This document shows positions 7,785-13,575 of a DNA stretch of 13,575 nucleotides, in pieces; within the stretch, counting starts at the first letter, position 1; each line of letters begins with the position of its first letter. Source of the DNA: an uncultured Clostridium sp. (GTDB lineage Bacteria > Bacillota_I > Bacilli_A > RF39 > UBA660); contig CAJKHY010000024.1 of assembly GCA_905199855.1 (NCBI GenBank), positions 1-13,575 of the forward strand, given 5' to 3'. Position numbers and translations under genes: made by a program. Below the pieces are notes generated by a model. It was not told where the DNA came from. It did no database searches and saw nothing but the letters and a program-made list of their open reading frames with translations.

Positions 7785-8103
7785 ATTAACCCTCACATTC
7801 TTGATAATTAAATTTTATCACTAAATTAGTTAAAAGACAATATTTATTATTTGTAAATTAATTATAATATAAGATTATTTTAATGTCAAGATATTTTCAT
7901 ACATTTGTTTGAGATGCTTTTGCTATGCTGTTGTTGTTCTTTAGGTATAATATGGATAAGATAATATTATATTTAGAAATTATTGTTATTATCCTTTTAT
8001 GATTAAATTATATTATATTTCATCGTATTTGGAAACTTAGTTTTTAATAAATTTAACTATATATTATATATAGATGTGGCAATATAAGGCGGATAGCAAG
8101 TGC
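7785..8103. other. Gene-free stretch between the operon and the tRNA terminator
   Basis: Holds the operon promoter (7861-7889) and its leader, then about 210 bases without a supported gene. An imperfect AT-rich inverted repeat runs from GGATAA (7953-7958) to TTATCC (7988-7993), about 65 bases upstream of the -35 box. Around 8075-8103 there is a short patch that is less AT-rich than its surroundings (GGCGGATAGCAAGTGC). I find no open frame with a ribosome site and no known RNA motif. Confidence 0.5.
7861..7889 (-). promoter_or_regulatory. Consensus sigma-A promoter of the VWA/XpaC/TelA operon
   Basis: TTGACA (7884-7889) and TATAAT (7861-7866) are separated by exactly 17 bases, a perfect match to the vegetative consensus. 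Transcription should begin near 7854, giving a leader of about 70 bases before the ATG at 7784. The perfect boxes argue for strong housekeeping expression unless a repressor acts. This is not a sporulation-type promoter. Confidence 0.88.
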
Positions 8104-8135
8104 AAAAAAAAGAAAAAACCCTTGATATACAAGGG
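8104..8135 (-). terminator. Intrinsic terminator of the tRNA-Arg gene
   Basis: On the minus strand CCCTTG, a five-base loop and CAAGGG form a 6-bp stem, followed by TTTTTT, one C and eight T. It starts 12 bases after the encoded CCA, so it fits termination of the single tRNA transcript. Confidence 0.88.
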
Positions 8136-8147
8136 ATAAATCTCATA

Positions 8148-8224
<77 letters not shown>

Positions 8225-8232
8225 ATATATAA

Positions 8233-8241
8233 ATTATAACA
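8233..8241 (-). promoter_or_regulatory. Extended -10 promoter of the tRNA-Arg gene
   Basis: TGTTATAAT on the minus strand joins a perfect TATAAT to the TG extension, eight bases before the first tRNA base, so transcription would begin nearly at the mature 5' end. No good -35 box is seen at the usual distance; that place is occupied by the T-run and stem of the upstream gene's terminator. Confidence 0.65.
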
Positions 8242-8250
8242 TATAAATAG

Positions 8251-8285
8251 AAAAAAAAGTAGATTTTTTTTATTTATCTACTTTT
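8251..8285 (-). terminator. Intrinsic terminator of the HD-domain gene
   Basis: On the minus strand AAAAGTAGAT and ATCTACTTTT pair over 10 bp around an 11-base loop, running into a T-tract. It begins within the stop codon of the HD gene and ends about ten bases before the tRNA promoter. Confidence 0.8.
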
Positions 8286-8799
8286 ATATCATTTTACTTA
8301 TAAATAATGCTAATAATACGTAACTATTTCTAAATTTTACTTTACATAGTTTTTGATATTCTTGAATAAATTCAAATGATCCTACTACTTTATCTACTAT
8401 GCTAACGATCCAACTTTCTAAATATTTAGGTACATTATTTAATACAATAGGAAACATATGAGATACTATAATATCTTGTTCCTTTTCGGTTATATTAAAT
8501 ATTTCGTTAGCATTACTAAGTGCTATTTTAGGATGTTTAAATGTACTAGATACTTTTTTGTTTACTTTGTTATAATTATCTGTTATAAAGAAATCATGTA
8601 ATAATCCACCAATGGCAGTTTCTTTATAGTCTAAGTTTAATAATTTGGCTACCTTATAAGAATAATATGATACTCTAAGTGAATGTTTTAATCTACTCGT
8701 TCCATGATGTAAACAGTTACCTATTTCTTTATATTCATTATTATTAATTATACTTTTAATAATATTTAAATATTCAAAGTCATTATATGTATTATTCAT
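8284..8799 (-). CDS. HD-domain phosphohydrolase family protein
   Basis: A 171-residue cytoplasmic protein with the metal-binding residues of the HD superfamily in order: H39 in RLKHSLRV, the paired HD (68-69) in GLLHDF, H89 in FKHPKIA, H114 in SHMFP and D136 in VDK. The preceding HHGTSR (31-36) is typical of a small clostridial HD group that otherwise has no added domain. HD proteins hydrolyse phosphate esters, often nucleotides; the substrate here cannot be told from sequence. AAGGGG stands five bases before the ATG. The gene has its own promoter (8822-8850) and terminator, so it is likely a single-gene unit. Confidence 0.9.
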   Translation of the reverse strand: MNNTYNDFEYLNIIKSIINNNEYKEIGNCLHHGTSRLKHSLRVSYYSYKVAKLLNLDYKETAIGGLLHDFFITDNYNKVNKKVSSTFKHPKIALSNANEIFNITEKEQDIIVSHMFPIVLNNVPKYLESWIVSIVDKVVGSFEFIQEYQKLCKVKFRNSYVLLALFISKMI

Positions 8800-8821
8800 C
8801 GGGACCCCTTCCTACTACAAT

Positions 8822-8850
8822 AGTATATCACATTTTTTATTATTTTTAAA
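8822..8850 (-). promoter_or_regulatory. Extended -10 promoter of the HD-domain gene
   Basis: TGATATACT carries the -10 box TATACT (8822-8827) with the TG extension. A weak -35 box TTTAAA (8845-8850) lies 17 bases upstream. The start site would be near 8815, about 16 bases before the ATG. It lies within an AT-only inverted repeat after the previous gene. Confidence 0.55.
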
Positions 8851-8860
8851 TAACAAAAGT

Positions 8861-9280
8861 TTATTTATCTAGCATATTAAGTAAATTAATTTTAAATATG
8901 TCTTTATCTTTATGTGATTTGGATACCATGACACCTTTATATGTAGTTAACTCACTTTGGTGTCCTTCGGCTAAAATATCTTCTGGTGTTATTGTTTCAA
9001 GAAATACGATGCCTTGATTTTCGTATACTGAGTAATGAAGCATCATATCACCATGTACTTTTGCAAACATGGTATCAGTAGGTAATTTTAGTTCATATTT
9101 AGTAATTTTTTCTTGTTTGTTTACTGATTTGATAACTCCTTCAAACTTACCTTCACGAAATTGTGGATAGTAATCAAATATTAGTTTTTTGTAAGCAAGC
9201 ATGTTATATTTTTTAACTGATCTTTCTTTTTTTCTAAATTCATTTTCGTTTAGGTAATCTATAATATATCCATTCTTCAT
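8861..9280 (-). CDS. Small soluble protein of unknown function
   Basis: A 139-residue protein that I do not recognise. It has no signal peptide and no membrane segment. The first 40 residues are charged and likely helical, with many Lys, Arg and Tyr (EFRKKERSVKKYN). The middle, from GKFEGVIKSVNK (44-55) to HYSVYENQGIVFLETI (82-97), alternates in a way that suggests beta strands. There are no cysteines and no catalytic motif that I can identify. AAAGGGGG stands seven bases before the ATG, so translation should be efficient. It follows the Cys-rich membrane protein gene across a 54-base gap with a hairpin and is probably partly cotranscribed with it. Confidence 0.72.
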   Translation of the reverse strand: MKNGYIIDYLNENEFRKKERSVKKYNMLAYKKLIFDYYPQFREGKFEGVIKSVNKQEKITKYELKLPTDTMFAKVHGDMMLHYSVYENQGIVFLETITPEDILAEGHQSELTTYKGVMVSKSHKDKDIFKINLLNMLDK

Positions 9281-9300
9281 AACTTTTACCCCCTTTAGTT

Positions 9301-9330
9301 AGAAGAAGCACTAGAAGTAAACTAGTGCTT
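9301..9330 (-). terminator. Nine-base-pair hairpin between two genes, possible weak terminator
   Basis: AAGCACTAG and CTAGTGCTT form a perfect 9-bp stem with a 7-base loop, four bases after the stop codon of the upstream gene. On the minus strand it is followed by CTTCT rather than a clean T-run, so termination is likely incomplete and the small downstream gene may be read through. Confidence 0.5.
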
Positions 9331-9334
9331 TATC

Positions 9335-10849
9335 TTACATATTAACTTCTTTAGTTTCTATAAGCTCCCAGCCGTCGCCTAAAGATTTATTTTTACTCCA
9401 TGTATATCTTACATTTGTTGTTACTTTTAGATATCTATAACTATATAATTTTCTGGTTTCTGTCATTTCATATCCCACTGGTATTTCACTAACCCAATCA
9501 GTATAGATATAGTATCCGTCATCCCTTACATATTCTTTTTTACCTGTTGCAGTGTATCCTTCTTCGTATTCGTTATTAGTCCATATAGTAATTGTTTTAC
9601 TTTCACCTTGGCTACATTCTTTCTTAGTTGTATCAGGTAATTGAGTACATTTTTCTTCGGTGTGTTCTGGTGTTACTATTACATCTTTATAATAGCCTTC
9701 TGTTGAACAGTCTACATATATAGTTCTATATTTGAGTACTTGAGTTTGATATGTATATGGAATACTTCTTGTTTTTGTAACTGGTGTACATTCAGTCTTA
9801 GTAGCATATTTATCTACTTTAGTATAACCACATGTATCACATTTTTTAACCCATTCACTGCCAGTTTTATATCTCACTGTCTTACATTCTTGATCAGTAT
9901 AAGTTTCTGTTCTATAACTAGTATGAGTTTCTGTATCATAATATGGTTGTTGTTCAGGACATTGTTTAGTTTGACCATTAACCCATTCCTTTTCTGTTAC
10001 GGCCGGTACTGTTATGGTTTCACACTCTTTACCACCTGGTACTACAACATCAACACATTCTTCTTCGCCTTCTATGGTTTTGGTATGTTCATATTTATAT
10101 ACTGGGACACTTACCCATTTTTTACCTTTATATTGGATTTTAACTTTTGTATCATCAGCTTGTTTAACTTCAGTAGTCCATGCTGACCAATCAGTCCATT
10201 CTTCTTTGGTTTCTACTTTTTTAAATTTATAAATGTAGTTTTTAGTATTTTCTCCTTTAGAATCAGGTTCAACTGTTGGTTCTTTTTCAACTAAGTTACA
10301 TTCGTTGTTACAAGATTGGTTACATTCTAAATCCATATAACTTAAGATGTAGTCAGAAGCTCCATCACAAGATAAATATGTTTTCATTTCATATTCTTTA
10401 TCTAATCTAGTGATTTCTACATAAGAACTATCATAATTACAAGCATTACCTTTTTTATCTAATACATTTAAGAGTAATTTTTTATCAATCATTTCTTTAA
10501 GTGATATTTTTACTTTTTCATTAATATTTTTAGGTAATCTTTTGATTGTAAAGTAATCTTTGGCAGCATTTTTCATATTATTAATGTTTTCGTTAAATAT
10601 TCTATCAGTAATAACCGAAACATTGGCACTTAAGTTATCTACTTTTCCCTCTAATTCTTTGGTATTAGGCATAGGTAATAACCAAGATAATAATAATACG
10701 AAGATTACTACTAAGACTGCTCTTGATAGAAATCCTTTCCAACTAAATTGTTCAACTGTTTTGATACTTCTATTTTCATTATAATTGTTGTAATTGCCTT
10801 GATAATTGTTATTATAATTACCATTTGTATTACCATTATAAGTATTCAT
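9335..10849 (-). CDS. Membrane-anchored Cys/Tyr/Thr-rich extracytoplasmic protein with Asn-rich N-terminus
   Basis: A 504-residue protein of unknown function. I start at the ATG at 10849, since AGAGGGGG lies directly before it; a TTG six codons earlier is less likely. Residues 1-27 are mostly Asn, Tyr and Gly and should be cytoplasmic. A membrane helix spans about 41-60, so the remainder is outside. Residues 85-165 (NAAKDYFTIKRLP ... SYVEITRL ... YLSCDGASDY) form a compact domain. The rest is rich in Thr, Tyr, Lys and Glu, with 15 cysteines outside the membrane, several in ECxx settings, including CDTC (CxxC). WTDWSAW resembles the WxxW element of thrombospondin-type repeats, but no full repeat is proven. 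It has its own strong promoter. A surface adhesin or envelope-structure role is plausible, not shown. Confidence 0.82.
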   Translation of the reverse strand: MNTYNGNTNGNYNNNYQGNYNNYNENRSIKTVEQFSWKGFLSRAVLVVIFVLLLSWLLPMPNTKELEGKVDNLSANVSVITDRIFNENINNMKNAAKDYFTIKRLPKNINEKVKISLKEMIDKKLLLNVLDKKGNACNYDSSYVEITRLDKEYEMKTYLSCDGASDYILSYMDLECNQSCNNECNLVEKEPTVEPDSKGENTKNYIYKFKKVETKEEWTDWSAWTTEVKQADDTKVKIQYKGKKWVSVPVYKYEHTKTIEGEEECVDVVVPGGKECETITVPAVTEKEWVNGQTKQCPEQQPYYDTETHTSYRTETYTDQECKTVRYKTGSEWVKKCDTCGYTKVDKYATKTECTPVTKTRSIPYTYQTQVLKYRTIYVDCSTEGYYKDVIVTPEHTEEKCTQLPDTTKKECSQGESKTITIWTNNEYEEGYTATGKKEYVRDDGYYIYTDWVSEIPVGYEMTETRKLYSYRYLKVTTNVRYTWSKNKSLGDGWELIETKEVNM

Positions 10850-10880
10850 AATATCCCCCTCTTTCAAAAAGATGTTTCAT

Positions 10881-10909
10881 ATTCTAGCATATTGTATGGC
10901 ATTTGTCAA
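10881..10909 (-). promoter_or_regulatory. Strong sigma-A promoter of the Cys-rich membrane protein gene
   Basis: TTGACA (10904-10909) stands 17 bases from TAGAAT (10881-10886), which also carries the TG extension (TGCTAGAAT). The transcript would begin near 10874 with a leader of about 25 bases before the ATG at 10849. Confidence 0.82.
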
Positions 10910-10985
10910 GTCTTTTCAAACTTTTTTTCGTTTTTTTAGATTTAATCATTTATTATTCTCTTAATTATATGGTTTTTATATTTTT

Positions 10986-12131
10986 TTATACTGTTTTTTT
11001 TCTTTTTAAAGCTAGTTTGCTTTCAATATTAACTCTTTGAACTAAACCGCATGCACAAAGAAGTGATAGTGTATAAGAGCCTCCATAAGATAAAAATGGA
11101 AGAGGAACGCCAGTAAGAGGCATTAAGCCTAAAACTCCACCTAGATTAATGATAATATGAAGAAGTAAATACATACAAACACCATAAGCCAATAGAGAAT
11201 TCTTTAAATTATTAGCATTTTTTGCTATTTTAAAAGTTAAAAATAACATGATAAAATATAAAATGATAATAATAATACCTACGATTAATCCCCATTCTTC
11301 TACGATAATAGGAAATATAAAGTCAGTATAAGATTCTGGTAAGTATAGGTATTTTTGAGTGCTTTCTCCAATACCTTGACCTTTTAAACCTCCATTATTG
11401 AAAGCAATAAAACCATTACAGAGTTGATAACCTGTTTGTTCTTGATATCTTTGGCAAGGATCTAAGAAGTTTAATCTTGACATTTGGTAAGAACGTAAGA
11501 TATCTTTGCCAAAAGCAATAAATATTAAGGCAAAAAGTAAGATGCTACAAACAAAAAGTTTATTTATTAGGGATTTATATCTTTTAGGCATTGGCACTGA
11601 ATAAAAGATTAATAAGGCTAAAAGCATAGTAATTGATGCTGTTCCTAAATCGGGTTGTGAGGCTATTAAGAGAAAACCAATTGTGATAAGAAATAATGGT
11701 TTTAATAAAATGGATTTTTCTTCTAATTTATCTATGTTTTGAGCATAGTAAACAGCCATATAGATAATTAGTATTACTTTATATACTTCAGAAGGCTGAA
11801 ATTTAAAGAATTTTAAATCAAACCAACTTTTAGCATTATGAACGGGAGTACCCCATATGAATAGTGATGCTAATACAAGTAATAAGATATACATTAAAGG
11901 TTTAGATATTTTATTATATATTTCTGTTGGTAAGAAGATAATAATTAAATAACCTATTAATCCTATTATTACAAATATTAATTGTTTGAAAAAATAATTA
12001 TATGGACTGGCTCCATATCTCATATAACTTTCCATAGATGATGCACTTTGAATCATGATTAATCCAAAGCAAGTAAAAATAATTGTTAATATAAATAATG
12101 GTTTATTAATATTGGTGAGTATTTTTTTCAT
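10986..12131 (-). CDS. ftsW: SEDS-family peptidoglycan glycosyltransferase, FtsW/SpoVE type
   Basis: A 381-residue polytopic membrane protein with about ten helices, the usual length. SEDS proteins polymerise lipid II into glycan strands together with a class B penicillin-binding protein. Signature stretches are MIQSASS (26-32), FKFQPSEVYK (109-118), SQPDLGTA (158-165), the outer loop YLPESYTDFIF (263-273) with the presumed catalytic Asp at 270, and TGVPLPFLSYGGS (340-352). The usual His before TDF is Tyr here. Two cysteines (226, 238) lie in the large outer loop. The N-terminus fits FtsW or SpoVE better than RodA. Its place after spoIIGA-sigE hints at a sporulation role like SpoVE, but FtsW cannot be excluded. 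AAGGA and GTGAT upstream together mimic a split Shine-Dalgarno site. Confidence 0.93.
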   Translation of the reverse strand: MKKILTNINKPLFILTIIFTCFGLIMIQSASSMESYMRYGASPYNYFFKQLIFVIIGLIGYLIIIFLPTEIYNKISKPLMYILLLVLASLFIWGTPVHNAKSWFDLKFFKFQPSEVYKVILIIYMAVYYAQNIDKLEEKSILLKPLFLITIGFLLIASQPDLGTASITMLLALLIFYSVPMPKRYKSLINKLFVCSILLFALIFIAFGKDILRSYQMSRLNFLDPCQRYQEQTGYQLCNGFIAFNNGGLKGQGIGESTQKYLYLPESYTDFIFPIIVEEWGLIVGIIIIILYFIMLFLTFKIAKNANNLKNSLLAYGVCMYLLLHIIINLGGVLGLMPLTGVPLPFLSYGGSYTLSLLCACGLVQRVNIESKLALKRKKTV

Positions 12132-12154
12132 ATTATCACTTATTCCTTATATTA

Positions 12155-12163
12155 ATAATATCA
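12155..12163 (-). promoter_or_regulatory. Possible extended -10 promoter of the SEDS gene
   Basis: TGATATTAT stands about 24 bases before the ATG on the minus strand, with only a weak TTTCTT at the -35 distance (17-base spacing). In DNA this AT-rich such a match may be chance. Confidence 0.3.
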
Positions 12164-12183
12164 TGAATATAAATAAAAAGAAA

Positions 12184-12389
12184 CTAATTTTTGTAAATAA
12201 TTTCTTTTTTACTTGTTTTGCTATTCGCGTTATAGTTTATTGGAATAGTTCTTATATCAAGATTTTCTAAGTTATTAATGAAATCTTTTATGGTTTCTCC
12301 CTTAAACTATCACCATCTTTATTTATGTTTAAATCTTATTCACTTATTCTTAATTCATCAAACCATTTTTTACTAATAGTATTTTTCTA
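12184..12389 (-). pseudogene. Possible decayed coding remnant between sigE and the SEDS gene
   Basis: Two adjoining minus-strand frames look protein-like. One reads KNTISKKWFDELRISE, a stop, then DLNINKDGDSLREKP (12291-12386). The next frame is open for 40 codons (12187-12306), reads FKGETIKDFINNLENLD and goes on to KEIIYKN, then stops at 12184. Joined with one frameshift and one stop read through they form a plausible, soluble, Asn/Lys-rich protein end. There is no start codon with a ribosome site, and the family is not recognised. In such AT-rich DNA a 40-codon open run is uncommon but possible by chance. Confidence 0.33.
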
Positions 12390-12398
12390 TTGAAAAAA

Positions 12399-13088
12399 TT
12401 AAATCTTTATAATATTACTTAATTTCTTAATAACCTTTTTTTCTATTCTCGATATATAAGACTGACTTATTCCTAATTTCTCTGCAACTTCTTTTTGAGT
12501 TAATTCAGCATTACCATCTAAGCCATATCTAAAAATCATAATCTCTTTATCTCTTTTATTTAATTTATTTAATTCCCTTCTAAGTAATGTTTTATCTAAT
12601 TCATCATCTAAATTCTTAGTTACAATATTAGCATCAGTACCTAAAACATCCTCTAAATGTAACTCATTACCATCAGCATCAAAACTAAGTCTATCTTCTA
12701 AACTAACTTCTGTTTTCTTTCTTTTTGTCTTTCTTAAATACATAAGTATTTCATTATCAATACATCTTGATGCATATGTTGCTAATTTAATATTTTTATC
12801 CAATTTATAAGTATTAACACCTTTTATTAAACCAATTGTGCCAATAGAAACTAAATCCTCTAAATCTATATTAGTATTTTCATACTTTTTAGCTAAAAAT
12901 ACAACTAATCTGAGATTATGTTCTATTAATTTATTTTTAGCTAGGACATCTCCTTTCATGGATTTTAAAACATAATCTACTTCCTCTTCTTTTGATAAGG
13001 GCTCAGGTAAAATATCACTGCTACCGACATAAAAAACATAATTAAATCTACTTAATACCTTTTGAATAACATATAATATTTTTTTCAT
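12399..13088 (-). CDS. sigE: RNA polymerase sporulation sigma factor SigE (pro-sigma-E)
   Basis: A 229-residue sigma-70 family protein. It directs early mother-cell gene expression during sporulation. Region 2 contains NLRLVVFLAKKYENT (58-72), DLEDLVSIGTIGLIKGV (75-91) and KLATYASRCIDNEILMYLR (101-119). Region 4 ends in the helix-turn-helix KEVAEKLGISQSYISRIEKK (199-218). The N-terminus MKKILYVIQKVLSRFNYVFY is an amphipathic pro-sequence. Aligned by eye with B. subtilis SigE, cleavage would fall about F19/Y20, making the pro-peptide some eight residues shorter than the 27 of B. subtilis. SigK is the closest alternative, but the partner spoIIGA gene directly upstream (4-base overlap) decides for SigE. 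GAGGAGG stands four bases before the ATG. No sigG follows. Confidence 0.95.
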   Translation of the reverse strand: MKKILYVIQKVLSRFNYVFYVGSSDILPEPLSKEEEVDYVLKSMKGDVLAKNKLIEHNLRLVVFLAKKYENTNIDLEDLVSIGTIGLIKGVNTYKLDKNIKLATYASRCIDNEILMYLRKTKRKKTEVSLEDRLSFDADGNELHLEDVLGTDANIVTKNLDDELDKTLLRRELNKLNKRDKEIMIFRYGLDGNAELTQKEVAEKLGISQSYISRIEKKVIKKLSNIIKI

Positions 13089-13575
13089 ATTTCCTCCTCT
13101 AATATTCTTCTATTTAAAATTGAATCTACCCCATCAATCATTATCTTTTTATTACTAATTCCAATCAACACATTTCTCCTAATACCTATTCCTAAAATAT
13201 AAATATAATTTACCTTTAAACACTTTAAAATACCATGAGAATCTATCGTATCATAAGGAACTAACAAAATATCTTTATAATTATAATCACCCTTAATTAA
13301 ATTCTTATCTATTAAAATAATCGGTCTATTAAAATATGGATCAAATAAATTATTCCCCGTGTCTAAAAAAGATGTTGTAGATATAACTTTGCCATCATTT
13401 AAGTATATGTCTAGTTTATAGTAATTAGAATAATTATTCTTAATATCCTTTATTTGTTTTATATATAAATAAATAATTAAAGGTGAAGTTAGTAAAAATA
13501 AATAGAAATTAGCCTTTAACCCCTTATTATAAAATATTATACCATCATGTTTATAATTAAATTCTATATTAAGTA
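13085..13575 (-). CDS. spoIIGA: Sporulation sigma-E processing peptidase SpoIIGA (C-terminal part, 5' end outside the window)
   Basis: The frame is open from the window edge to the TGA at 13085, giving 162 residues; SpoIIGA in Bacillus subtilis has about 309. After the last membrane segment (NFYLFLLTSPLIIYLYI) comes the aspartic protease part with FLDTGNNLFDP, where DTGN at 13352-13363 holds the catalytic Asp. It is followed by a typical VPYDTIDSHGILKCLK region and an IGISNKKI strand. SpoIIGA sits in the septal membrane facing the mother cell and, as a dimer, cleaves pro-SigE after activation by SpoIIR. Any short frame beginning at the TTG at 13267 is only the tail of this gene. It overlaps sigE as TCAT on the plus strand (ATGA), implying translational coupling. 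Confidence 0.93.
   Translation of the reverse strand, partial: LNIEFNYKHDGIIFYNKGLKANFYLFLLTSPLIIYLYIKQIKDIKNNYSNYYKLDIYLNDGKVISTTSFLDTGNNLFDPYFNRPIILIDKNLIKGDYNYKDILLVPYDTIDSHGILKCLKVNYIYILGIGIRRNVLIGISNKKIMIDGVDSILNRRILEEEI

Noticed and set aside
7946..7951. TATAAT on the plus strand
   Set aside because: No -35 box at suitable spacing and no plus-strand gene downstream.
8074..8139. Plus-strand 21-codon frame beginning MWQYKADSKCKKK
   Set aside because: It has no ribosome site, runs through the tRNA terminator whose A-run gives the lysines, and shows no family resemblance.
9301..9330. Riboswitch or CRISPR-like repeat
   Set aside because: Only one simple hairpin is present, with no repeated units and no conserved aptamer features.
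9740..10186. Plus-strand open frame of 148 codons
   Set aside because: It is the complement of the Cys-rich membrane protein gene; its Phe/Ile/Cys-heavy composition is an antisense artefact and it lacks a ribosome site.
13085..13267. Separate 60-residue gene starting at TTG
   Set aside because: The frame stays open upstream to the window edge and contains the DTGN protease motif, so this is only the tail of spoIIGA.

Overview
The window is very AT-rich, and every gene I can support lies on the minus strand, so transcription runs from the right edge to the left. It contains spoIIGA and sigE, which belong to endospore formation. TGA is used as a stop (it ends spoIIGA), so the code is the standard one rather than the Mycoplasma code. 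Shine-Dalgarno sites are strong, and promoters match the sigma-A consensus. This fits a low-GC, endospore-forming Bacillota (Firmicute), possibly a gut lineage. No rRNA or species-level marker is present, so I cannot name it further.

Right part (about 10986-13575), sporulation and cell wall. The 3' part of spoIIGA (membrane aspartic protease) runs off the right edge and overlaps sigE by 4 bases. SpoIIGA processes pro-SigE. Downstream of sigE, where many sporeformers carry sigG, there is instead a 267-base gap holding what looks like a decayed coding sequence. It is followed by a SEDS-family glycosyltransferase gene (FtsW/SpoVE type).

Middle part (about 8148-10849). A gene with its own strong promoter encodes a membrane-anchored protein with an Asn-rich cytoplasmic tail and a long Cys/Tyr/Thr-rich outer part. 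It is followed by a small conserved-looking unknown protein, an HD-domain phosphohydrolase with its own promoter and terminator, and a tRNA-Arg(CCT) with encoded CCA, extended -10 promoter and intrinsic terminator.

Left part (about 84-7889). This is one six-gene operon behind a perfect TTGACA-17-TATAAT promoter: (1) a substrate-binding-like domain fused to a VWA domain; (2) an XpaC-family membrane protein; (3) a second, free, membrane-anchored substrate-binding protein; (4) a TelA-family coiled-coil protein; (5) a CbbX/SpoVK-type AAA+ ATPase with a degenerate N-terminal AAA-like half; (6) a signal-peptide protein with an NPKTG sortase-type C-terminus. XpaC and TelA are known neighbours in Firmicutes. 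Their assembly with two paralogous binding domains, a VWA domain and an AAA+ motor is the best candidate here for a poorly described system, perhaps for sensing or remodelling at the envelope. The function is inference only. The first 77 bases may be the end of an insertion sequence of ISL3 type lying just beyond the last gene.
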